A stretch of 13,769 bases of DNA from an uncultured Verrucomicrobiae bacterium (GTDB lineage: Bacteria; Verrucomicrobiota; Verrucomicrobiia; Verrucomicrobiales; DEV007), in contig CALDKL010000855.1 in the NCBI GenBank assembly GCA_937898895.1, positions 1 through 13,769 on the forward strand, written 5' to 3'. Position 1 is the first letter of the stretch; the number at the start of each line of letters is the position of its first letter. The notes under the pieces were generated by a model. It saw only the letters and a program-made list of their open reading frames with translations, was not told where the DNA came from and did no database searches. Both the position numbers and the translations under genes were made by a program. Of the stretch, positions 6,202 through 12,999 are shown one piece after another.

Positions 6202-9200
6202 ATGAAACTGCTGTGTCTCCTCGCACTCACTGCGTCCGCGACTTTCGCCGCCGATGCGAATCGCCTCACCTATCTCGACGACACTTCGCCATTCTGGCCC
6301 TCTCCCCAGTCGCCGAAGCTAACAACACCCCAGTGGATCGGCGAACCGGGCGTGGATGCCGTGGTCGTGCTCGCCATCGACGATATGCGCGATCCGGCGA
6401 AATATGAAAGGTTTCTCCGACCCATCCTCGACCGCCTGAAGCGCATCGATGGTCGGGCCCCGGTGAGCATCATGACGAATGTGATCACGCCGGACGACCC
6501 ACAGTTGCAGTCCTGGTTGAAGGAAGGCCTCTCGCTCGAGACTCACACCCTCGCCCATCCCTGCCCGCTGCTCGGGAAGAAGTCGCTTGAAGAGGCCACG
6601 AAGACGTTCAGTGGTTGTGTGGACCTGCTCGCGAGCGTGCCGGGGAATCAACCGATCGCCTTCCGCATGCCGTGTTGCGATTCGATGAATTCCGCGAGTC
6701 CGCGCTTCTTCGCGGAGATTTTTCCGCGCCCGAGTGAAAAGGGGCATCGCCTTGCGATTGACTCGTCCGTCTTCACGCGGCCGCCGGGCGAGCGCTTCGC
6801 CAAATACTTTCCCGATGCCTACCGCCCGCCGATGAAGAAGCCGCTCGGCGACTACGCAGCCTGGATCGAAGATTATCCCTACCCCTATGTCATCGGCGGA
6901 GTGTGCTGGGAGTTCCCGTGCATCGTGCCGAGCGACTGGGAGGCCTTCAACATTCTCGGGGCCAATTCACCGACGGCGCTCGAGGATTGGAAGGCCGCGC
7001 TCGATCGCATCGTCGAGCAGCGCGGCGTGTTCACCGCAGTCTTTCATCCGCATGGCTGGAGTTCGCCGCAGCAATGGGTCGAGTTCATTGATTTCACCCA
7101 GGCGAAATACGGGAAGCGCGTGAAGTTTCTCAACTTCCGCGAGGCGCACGAACGGTTGGAGAAGTTTGCTCCGCTCGCGAGCGGTGCTCGGCTGCTGGAT
7201 CTGGATGGGGACGGTCGGCTCGACGTGGTGAACGAGGCGCATCTGGTCGGCGCGAACTACGGCATCGTGCGCGACGGGGCGGTTTCAGCGATCACGAAGT
7301 CCGCCGGGTGGACGTGGAAATCGGGAATCTGGCAGCGGGACGATGCGCTCGCAGGTGAGGGCCGACTGCGCGACCTGGATCGCGATGGCGTGTGCGAGCG
7401 GCTTGCTCCCGATGGCACCCTATTTGCATGGAAGGACAACCGCTGGCAGGTCGCCGACTTCGCCCTGCCCGAGGGCATCGCGCCGCTCGATGCGCAGGGG
7501 CGCGACAACGGACTGCGCTTTGTCGACCTCAACGGCGACGGCTTCGATGACGTGATCCAGTCAAACGACGCGGGCTACGCGGTGTGGCTGTGGGCCGGGG
7601 TGGTGAAAGCGGATCTCGGCTGGAAACACGGCTGGCCGCACCTGGTGCGCCAAGGCCCCGCCGATGCGAACGCCAAGGTGCTGCCCTTCGTGAAAGACGG
7701 TCGCAACTACGGCGCGTGGTTCCATCGCGGCTCGATCGTGTGGCAGAACGAATTCGTGGCGACAAGCGAGAGAGAATCGGTGAGCCGCACCTTTCGGGAG
7801 ATCATCGCCTTCGATGTGCCGCCGGATTCTCCGCCCGAGGAAGCGTTGAAATCCTTTCGCCTGCGGCCCGGCTTCGCCGCAGAACTGGTCGCAAGCGAGC
7901 CATTGATCGAAAGCCCGGTGGCCTTTGAGTGGGACGCACAGGGGCGCCTGTGGGTTGTCGAGATGCGCGATTATCCGCTCGGAGTGGATGGCAAGGGCAA
8001 GCCCGGTGGCGCGGTCAAAGTGCTCACCGACTCGGACAGAGACGGGCGTTACGACAAGGCGACGACCTTCGCCGACGACCTGCCCACCCCGAATGGACTC
8101 ATCCCGTGGCGTGACGGCGTGCTCGTCTCCTCGGCACCGAGCATCCTCTTTCTCCGGGATACGGACGGCGACGGGCGTGCCGACGAGAAACGCGTGATCT
8201 TCACCGGCTTCACCGAGGGCAACCAGCAGCATCGCTTGAACGGTTTCGAGTGGGGACTCGACGGCTGGCTCTACGGAGCGAATGGCGACAGCGGCGGCGA
8301 GATCAAGGGCATCAACATCAGCAGGCGCGACTACCGATTTCGTCCCGACACGGGCGAGTTTGAGCCGGAGAGCGGACAAACCCAATTCGGGCGGCGACGC
8401 GACGACTGGGGAAACTGGTTTGGAAACAACAATCCGAACTGGCTCTGGCACTACACGATTGCCGATTCGCATCTGCGGCGGAACCCGAAGCTTGCCGTGA
8501 ACACTACCAAGCAGATGCTCGCGAACTATCCCGACTCGAATCGCGTCTTCGCCGTCAGTGAACTGCCGATTCGATTCAACCAACCGCAATCCGCCGGCCA
8601 TGTGACCAGCGGCTGCAGTCCGTGCCCCTATCGCGATGCGTTGTTCGGGCCGGGCTTTGCGACGAGCGTCTTTTCGTGCGAACCGGTTCACAACGTCGTG
8701 CACCGCGAAGTGCTCACGCCGGATGGCGCGACCTTCACGAGCAAACGGGCGGACGACGAGCAGGATCGCGAATTTCTCGCGAGCACCGATCCGTGGTTCC
8801 GCCCGGTGCATCTGAAGACCGGTCCCGACGGCGCACTCTATGTCGCGGACTTCCATCGCTTCGTAATCGAGCATCCCGAGTGGATCGCGCCGGAGACGAA
8901 GGGTCGGCTCGATCTGCGCGGCGGAGCGGACAAAGGACGCCTTTTCCGGGTTTTTCCGACCGGAGCGAAGCTGCGTCCGATACCGAATCTCGCAACGCTC
9001 GACAATGCCTCGCTCGCCGCCGCGCTCGACAGCCCGAGCGGCTGGCAGCGCGATACCGTGCAGCGTCTCCTGACCGAACGCGAGGCAAAAGACGTCGCGC
9101 CGGTGGTGCGCGGACTCGTCGCCAAGGCACGCACCGCAAAGGTGCGGGTGCAGGCGCTGGCGACGCTCGACACGCTGCACGCGCTCGATGCAGACACGCT

Positions 9201-9975
9201 CGCCGCCGCCCTGCGCGACAACGATCCGCACGTGCGGGTGCAGGCACTGCGCGTGAGCCCTTCGCTGACCGAGGCAATGCTCGCGTGCGTGGACGACATC
9301 GACTTTACCGTGCGCCACCAGCTCGCCCTGGCGCTCGGCAATTTCCGCGATGAGCGCGCGAACGCAGCCCTCGCGAAGCTCGCCGAGCGCGATGGCAATC
9401 AGGCGCAGATGCGCATTGCGATCCTGTCGTCGCTCACGCCGGATAGTGCGCTCTTCGCGAAGCTGAACACCGCGTCGAAACCGACCGCCGCCCCCGCCGT
9501 GGTGCTGCCGAAGCCGAGCACGCCCGACCGCGCGAAAGTCGTCGCGAGCTATGGCAGCGTTGCCGATTTGAAGGGCGACGCCCGGCGTGGGCACGAGCTG
9601 TTCAGGCAGCAGTGCCTCATCTGCCACCGACTCAAGGGCGAGGGCATGGAAGTCGGCCCCGATCTCGCGATGACGTCGGACAAACCCACCGACTGGATGC
9701 TTACCGCGATTTTCGATCCGAACGCAGCGATCGAAAATCGATTCAGGGCGCAGACACTTCGGCTCAAGTCGGGTGCGGAGATGTCAGGCCTCATTTCCGA
9801 GGAAACGGCGAACAATGTTGTGCTGAAGCTGCCTGGCGGCGTCGAGATGCCTGTGCTGCGCGAGGACATTGCCAGCCAGACGGCGATCCATCGCTCGCTG
9901 ATGCCCGAAGGGATGGAGACGGTCATGAAGCCTCAGGATGTGGCCGATGTGATCGCCTGGATTCGGGCGAAATAG
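6202..9975 (+). CDS. Secreted five-part fusion: polysaccharide deacetylase, FG-GAP-like loops, PVC dehydrogenase propeller, HEAT-like repeats, cytochrome c
   Basis: 1257 residues. The start at 6202 opens a clean Sec signal peptide (MKLLCLLALTASATFA). Residues about 45-300 look like polysaccharide deacetylase with its motifs kept: IDD (D60, D61), HTLAH (H115, H119), FRMPCC (R155) and FHPHG (H282, H284). Calcium-loop motifs of FG-GAP/VCBS type are at 333-341 (DLDGDGRLD), 391-399 (weaker) and 442-450 (DLNGDGFDD). Residues about 547-925 match the PVC 'putative membrane-bound dehydrogenase' propeller: LRPGFAAELVASEP, GRLWVVEMRDYP, DTDGDGRADE, LNGFEWGLDGWLYGANGD. HEAT-like helices span about 934-1090. 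The C-terminal haem domain has CLICH (C1138, C1141, H1142) and a likely axial Met at M1234. Inference: an envelope enzyme coupling de-acetylation of a polysaccharide to oxidation. The propeller's cofactor and both substrates are unknown. The gene appears to be a single transcription unit. Confidence 0.88.
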   Translation: MKLLCLLALTASATFAADANRLTYLDDTSPFWPSPQSPKLTTPQWIGEPGVDAVVVLAIDDMRDPAKYERFLRPILDRLKRIDGRAPVSIMTNVITPDDPQLQSWLKEGLSLETHTLAHPCPLLGKKSLEEATKTFSGCVDLLASVPGNQPIAFRMPCCDSMNSASPRFFAEIFPRPSEKGHRLAIDSSVFTRPPGERFAKYFPDAYRPPMKKPLGDYAAWIEDYPYPYVIGGVCWEFPCIVPSDWEAFNILGANSPTALEDWKAALDRIVEQRGVFTAVFHPHGWSSPQQWVEFIDFTQAKYGKRVKFLNFREAHERLEKFAPLASGARLLDLDGDGRLDVVNEAHLVGANYGIVRDGAVSAITKSAGWTWKSGIWQRDDALAGEGRLRDLDRDGVCERLAPDGTLFAWKDNRWQVADFALPEGIAPLDAQGRDNGLRFVDLNGDGFDDVIQSNDAGYAVWLWAGVVKADLGWKHGWPHLVRQGPADANAKVLPFVKDGRNYGAWFHRGSIVWQNEFVATSERESVSRTFREIIAFDVPPDSPPEEALKSFRLRPGFAAELVASEPLIESPVAFEWDAQGRLWVVEMRDYPLGVDGKGKPGGAVKVLTDSDRDGRYDKATTFADDLPTPNGLIPWRDGVLVSSAPSILFLRDTDGDGRADEKRVIFTGFTEGNQQHRLNGFEWGLDGWLYGANGDSGGEIKGINISRRDYRFRPDTGEFEPESGQTQFGRRRDDWGNWFGNNNPNWLWHYTIADSHLRRNPKLAVNTTKQMLANYPDSNRVFAVSELPIRFNQPQSAGHVTSGCSPCPYRDALFGPGFATSVFSCEPVHNVVHREVLTPDGATFTSKRADDEQDREFLASTDPWFRPVHLKTGPDGALYVADFHRFVIEHPEWIAPETKGRLDLRGGADKGRLFRVFPTGAKLRPIPNLATLDNASLAAALDSPSGWQRDTVQRLLTEREAKDVAPVVRGLVAKARTAKVRVQALATLDTLHALDADTLAAALRDNDPHVRVQALRVSPSLTEAMLACVDDIDFTVRHQLALALGNFRDERANAALAKLAERDGNQAQMRIAILSSLTPDSALFAKLNTASKPTAAPAVVLPKPSTPDRAKVVASYGSVADLKGDARRGHELFRQQCLICHRLKGEGMEVGPDLAMTSDKPTDWMLTAIFDPNAAIENRFRAQTLRLKSGAEMSGLISEETANNVVLKLPGGVEMPVLREDIASQTAIHRSLMPEGMETVMKPQDVADVIAWIRAK
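9142..9245 (+). repeat. Repeated HEAT unit with identical DNA segment
   Basis: The 14-base segment GTGCGGGTGCAGGC occurs at 9142-9155 and again at 9232-9245. The spacing is 90 bases, or 30 residues, and both copies encode VRVQA at the start of a HEAT-like helical unit. The DNA identity could reflect recent unit duplication or simply codon bias on a conserved motif. Confidence 0.55.
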
Positions 9976-10017
9976 GGTTCTCCGAGGGAGTGAAGAGGGT
10001 CTTTTCCCGGTCCGCTC

Positions 10018-10096
10018 CGGAAGGCCTGCCGCCTTCTCGCTGGTGGCGAATCGGGCACCATCGCCCGAGCCGACTGCGGCAAGGCCAGCGAATCGG
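10018..10096 (+). other. Possible structured RNA leader upstream of the reductase-ygfZ operon
   Basis: In the 157-base gap before 10133 there is a hairpin GAAGGC/GCCTTC (10020-10025 with 10031-10036). An outer stem TCGCTGG/CCAGCGA follows (10037-10043 with 10085-10091), enclosing two adjacent hairpins: TCGGGC/GCCCGA (10051-10056 with 10063-10068) and GCCG/CGGC (10069-10072 with 10077-10080). Together these can fold as a three-way junction. A direct repeat GCGAATCGG lies at 10046-10054 and 10088-10096. No T-run follows, so it is not a classical terminator. No known riboswitch consensus was recognised. A 7-base complementary pair is not rare by chance in such a span. Confidence 0.3.
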
Positions 10097-10132
10097 ATTG
10101 CAAAGCGTATTCCTTTGGCGTGAATTCTCGCC

Positions 10133-10993
10133 ATGGAAAATGAACCAATGGAAAAGGTCGGAGTCATCGGGCAGGGGATCATCGGCAGCCGCGTCGCCGA
10201 GCGCCTCCGTCAGTCGGGACGCGAGGTGTACGTGTGGAGCCGGACGCCAAAGCCGCTCCCCAATTTTCTCGGATCCCCTCGTGAGATTGCCGAAATCGTC
10301 GACGTCATCCAGATTTTTGTGAGTGACAGCGAGGCGCTGAGGCAAGTGCTCGACGCGATCCACGACCGGATCGAGCCGCGCCACGTCATCCTCGCGAACG
10401 GCACCTTTGATCCCGCTACGGTGGTGGAGGTCTTTCAGCGGGTGAGGGAGAAAGGGGCCGCGTTTCTCGACGCGCCCTTCACCGGGAGTCGCCTCGCGGC
10501 GGAGGCGGGCGGTCTGGTTTATTACGTCGGTGGCGATGCCCGGGTTCTGGAGAAGGTCCGCCCCATTCTGGAAGCCAGTTCCAGGACGATCCTCCATCTG
10601 GGAAAGGTCGGCGAAGCCGCTCTCCTGAAGTTGGCCACAAACATGGTCTCTGCGGCGACGGTCGGCATCCTCTCGGAGGCCTACGGACTCGTCGCCCGCG
10701 CGGGAATCGATCCGGAACGCCTCCGTGAGGCCATCGAGCCAAACGCTTGCTGTTCTCCCCTCGTCGGAATGAAACTGCCGAGCATCCTCAAACAGGATTA
10801 CGAACCGCATTTTTCCCTGAAGCACATGTTCAAGGACTCCCAGTATGCCCTGAATCTCGGCAAGCAGATCGGGGTGGAGCTTCCCGTGCTCTCGACGACT
10901 GCGAGCGTGATGTTCCGCTCGATTCAGAAAGGGCGTGGCGATCACGATTACTCGGCGGTGGCAATGACCTACCAGGAGGAACATTCCCGATGA
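10133..10993 (+). CDS. NAD(P)-dependent beta-hydroxyacid dehydrogenase-like reductase
   Basis: 286 residues from ATG at 10133; a second ATG at 10148 (residue 6) is equally possible, and neither has a good ribosome site. The Rossmann motif VGVIGQGIIG holds GxGxxG at G13, G15 and G18. The substrate-loop motif is DAPFTGS at 113-119, followed by LAAEAGGLVYYVGG. The conserved catalytic Lys is K166 in KLATNMV, with N170 after it. These features place it in the 3-hydroxyisobutyrate dehydrogenase/tartronate semialdehyde reductase/GLYR family. TGS rather than SGG in the loop points toward the GLYR/4-hydroxybutyrate-type branch (inference). There is no signal peptide, so it is cytoplasmic. Its stop codon overlaps the start of ygfZ (ATGA), showing co-transcription and probably translational coupling. 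The real substrate is not evident. Confidence 0.85.
   Translation: MENEPMEKVGVIGQGIIGSRVAERLRQSGREVYVWSRTPKPLPNFLGSPREIAEIVDVIQIFVSDSEALRQVLDAIHDRIEPRHVILANGTFDPATVVEVFQRVREKGAAFLDAPFTGSRLAAEAGGLVYYVGGDARVLEKVRPILEASSRTILHLGKVGEAALLKLATNMVSAATVGILSEAYGLVARAGIDPERLREAIEPNACCSPLVGMKLPSILKQDYEPHFSLKHMFKDSQYALNLGKQIGVELPVLSTTASVMFRSIQKGRGDHDYSAVAMTYQEEHSR
10974..10979 (+). promoter_or_regulatory. Shine-Dalgarno site for ygfZ inside the upstream gene
   Basis: AGGAGG lies within the last codons of the reductase gene, 10 bases before the ATG at 10990. It is the only strong Shine-Dalgarno among the nine starts in the window. It helps fix the ygfZ start, since the longer open frame back to 10747 has no such site. 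Confidence 0.7.
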
Positions 10994-11838
10994 GACGGAC
11001 ACCGGAGGTGCCGGGATGGGAAGGCCGCTGGCGTCGGATGGAGGATCGATGTCTCTTCCGCCTGAGCGGACCAGACCGGGTCCGCTTTCTCAACGGCCAA
11101 GTGACAAACGACGTCGCGAAACTCGAACCCGGGGAATCACTCGCCGCCTGCCTCTGCTCAATCAAGGGCAAGGTCGAGGCCCTGGTCTGGATCCACCAGT
11201 GCGGCGAGGCGATCTTGTTGGATGGGGAAGCGGCCCAGCGAGAGTTTCTCCAGGCACGGCTCAACCGATACCTGATCGCAGATGATTGCGAGATCGAGGA
11301 TCTCACCGACGACTGGGTGATCCTTCACCACTTTGATCCTTCCTGCGGCGGCGTGCGCAGTCGGCGACAAGTCGAGACGGGATGGGATCTCCTCTTGCCC
11401 GTCGGGGAAGAGGTTCCGCTTTCCACTGACCGCCAAATCCCGGAGTCCGAGTGGGCTCTCGGAGAGATCCAGGCGCGAATCCCGCGATCCGGCTGCGAGA
11501 TCACGGGAAATGAGTTTCCTTCTGAATTGGGACTCGATGCTTGGGCGGTCGACTTCCACAAGGGTTGTTATCTCGGACAGGAAATCGTCTCTCGTATCCG
11601 CAGTGTCGGACGGACAAAACGGCAACTGGCGGCAATCCTTGCCTCCGAGCCGCTCGAGCAGGGAGATGCACTCGTCGATCACTCCGGAAACCGGGGCCGC
11701 GCCACTCGAAAAACTCTCAAATCGGGAGAAAAAGTTTTCCAGGGTCTCGCTCTCTTCGAGGATGACGGTGTTTTTACCGGCTCCGTTGATCTTCAACGAG
11801 TTGTGACGGCAAAAGGCGTGAATATTCCACCCATATAA
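10990..11838 (+). CDS. ygfZ: YgfZ/GcvT-like folate-binding protein
   Basis: 282 residues. The start at 10990 overlaps the previous stop and has a strong upstream AGGAGG. The family signature K-G-C-Y-x-G-Q-E is complete at 191-198 (KGCYLGQE) with C193 as the conserved Cys. The N-terminal part carries the usual FLNGQVTNDV block (about residues 34-43). YgfZ belongs to the aminomethyltransferase (GcvT) fold family. In E. coli it uses tetrahydrofolate and supports the making or repair of Fe-S clusters in enzymes such as MiaB. It is cytoplasmic with no signal. Pairing with a reductase is not a known functional link; shared transcription is clear from the overlap. Length is close to the usual size for the family. 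Confidence 0.9.
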   Translation: MRRTPEVPGWEGRWRRMEDRCLFRLSGPDRVRFLNGQVTNDVAKLEPGESLAACLCSIKGKVEALVWIHQCGEAILLDGEAAQREFLQARLNRYLIADDCEIEDLTDDWVILHHFDPSCGGVRSRRQVETGWDLLLPVGEEVPLSTDRQIPESEWALGEIQARIPRSGCEITGNEFPSELGLDAWAVDFHKGCYLGQEIVSRIRSVGRTKRQLAAILASEPLEQGDALVDHSGNRGRATRKTLKSGEKVFQGLALFEDDGVFTGSVDLQRVVTAKGVNIPPI

Positions 11839-12047
11839 CGGCGGCAAAGATCGTTTCTTAGAGCAAAAATGATTTTTTTTTGTTGCGAACAGGAAACATC
11901 TAAACCAATGTCACCCCGTCCTCGGAACCCTTTCGTGAACCCCCGTTCTGCGGTAAGGCGATTGCTAAGGGAATTGAGGATTGGGCGAATGCCCATTTTG
12001 AACAGGTTATTACGACCACATCTCAAACCAAGGGAAACAAAAGACTT
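11839..12047. other. AT-richer intergenic leader before the outer-membrane protein gene
   Basis: This 209-base gap is visibly richer in A and T than its neighbours. It contains a run of nine T following AAAAATGA near 11863-11879, and a small hairpin TGGGC/GCCCA (11982-11986 with 11991-11995) followed by TTTT. Either could be a weak terminator for ygfZ or part of a long 5' leader for the barrel gene. AGGGA at 12031-12035, 12 bases before the ATG, is a poor Shine-Dalgarno. No convincing promoter pair was found. Confidence 0.35.
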
Positions 12048-12884
12048 ATGAAGAAAACCATTCTGGTTGCAACTATCGGCGCGTTGACGCTCGGCGTGAA
12101 CGCGGGAGACTGGGGGAAAGCCCCTGTGGACAAAACCCCAATCGAAGAGTGCGTCGATCTCGGCGGAAAAATCTCTGCCGGTTACATGACCGACTACATC
12201 TTCAAGGGAGTCCGCCTCGCTGGTGACAGCGCTTGGACCGACGTGAACTACACCACGGACGCTCTCCCGATCCCGGTCACCGTTGGTGTCTGGTATCTCA
12301 ACGGGATCAATGAAGATGGTCTCGGTGGCGGTTTCGATGAACTCGACCTGTATGCCAGCGCCGCCCTCGGCACCTTCGCTGGTTTCGACGTGTCTCTTGA
12401 CTACACCCACCGCATCTATCCGGAAGTCCGCAGCAACGGTCTTGCCGTCCCGGCGACTCGTGGCATCGGATACGGCGAGCTTGGTCTCGACGTCAAGCGC
12501 AGCCTTGGCTTCGCCGACGTTCTCTTCCAAAGCAACTACGCGATGGGTGGTCTCTTCAACGGCTGGTATCATCAGCTGGGTCTTGAGCGTTCCTTCGACC
12601 TCACCGACAACATCGACCTCGTGCTCGGTGCCGGTGTTGGTTACAGCGACAACTACTTCCATCCCCTTGCTCCGAACGGAGAAACTCCTCGCGACAGCGG
12701 CTGGAACCACTACTACGTGACTGCTTCTCTCCCGATCCAACTGAACTGCCGCACCACGCTGACCCCCTACGTGGGTTATGTGGGTGGCCCCGACAGCTGG
12801 ATTGCCGATGGAATCAACCCCACTGCTGTTGACCCGCAGTCCGATGTCATTCACGGCGGTGTCTCCCTCAGCGTCTCCTTCTGA
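12048..12884 (+). CDS. Outer-membrane beta-barrel protein, TorF-like putative porin
   Basis: 278 residues. A Sec signal peptide (MKKTILVATIGALTLGVNA) starts directly at 12048. After it, KISAGYMTDYIFKGVRLAG resembles the first strand of the TorF-type putative porin family (a Y-x-F-[RK]-G motif). The rest alternates polar and aromatic/hydrophobic residues as in transmembrane beta strands, such as DVSLDYTHRIY and TLTPYVGYVGG. The last residue is Phe (VSLSVSF), the usual C-terminal signal for insertion by the Bam complex. Role: probably a small barrel in the outer membrane; pore activity and cargo are unknown. Codon use looks different from its neighbours, with many GGT, CTC and TTC codons, consistent with high expression (impression, not computed). 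It ends in a strong terminator and likely has its own promoter in the AT-rich leader. Confidence 0.82.
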   Translation: MKKTILVATIGALTLGVNAGDWGKAPVDKTPIEECVDLGGKISAGYMTDYIFKGVRLAGDSAWTDVNYTTDALPIPVTVGVWYLNGINEDGLGGGFDELDLYASAALGTFAGFDVSLDYTHRIYPEVRSNGLAVPATRGIGYGELGLDVKRSLGFADVLFQSNYAMGGLFNGWYHQLGLERSFDLTDNIDLVLGAGVGYSDNYFHPLAPNGETPRDSGWNHYYVTASLPIQLNCRTTLTPYVGYVGGPDSWIADGINPTAVDPQSDVIHGGVSLSVSF

Positions 12885-12928
12885 GATCTGATCGAACAAA
12901 GGGAACAGTTTTTACTCAACCTTGGTGC

Positions 12929-12964
12929 AAACCGCCTCTCCTCACGGGGAGGCGGTTTCTTTTT
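12929..12964 (+). terminator. Intrinsic terminator after the outer-membrane protein gene
   Basis: A 13-pair stem (12929-12941 with 12946-12958, one G-T pair) closes on a TCAC loop and is followed by C and five T (12960-12964). Arms read AAACCGCCTC and GAGGCGGTTT at the base. This is a textbook Rho-independent terminator 44 bases after the stop, and it separates the barrel gene from priA. Confidence 0.95.
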
Positions 12965-12999
12965 GTACCCGGACGGCCTATCGTGGCGACGCTTGGATC

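Noticed and set aside
7561..9627. 688-codon open frame on the minus strand
   Set aside because: It is antisense to the fusion gene, created by GC-rich codon use, with Arg/Ala/Val-rich translation and no recognisable motif.
10747..10989. N-terminal extension of YgfZ
   Set aside because: It would overlap the reductase gene by about 240 bases. The start at 10990 has the Shine-Dalgarno and the ATGA overlap, and gives a normal family length.
9923..11002. 359-codon minus-strand open frame
   Set aside because: It is antisense to the reductase gene, which has a Rossmann motif and catalytic Lys; the shadow has neither.
11863..11880. A-run/T-run as an intrinsic terminator for ygfZ
   Set aside because: The arms are only A and T, with no GC stem, so the hairpin would be very weak.
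11869..12051. 60-codon plus-strand small gene
   Set aside because: It has no ribosome site, begins at a T-run, is rich in Arg/Pro and overlaps the start of the barrel gene; no sign of a real peptide.
11793..12899. 368-codon minus-strand open frame
   Set aside because: It is opposite the outer-membrane barrel gene, which has a signal peptide, family motif and C-terminal Phe.
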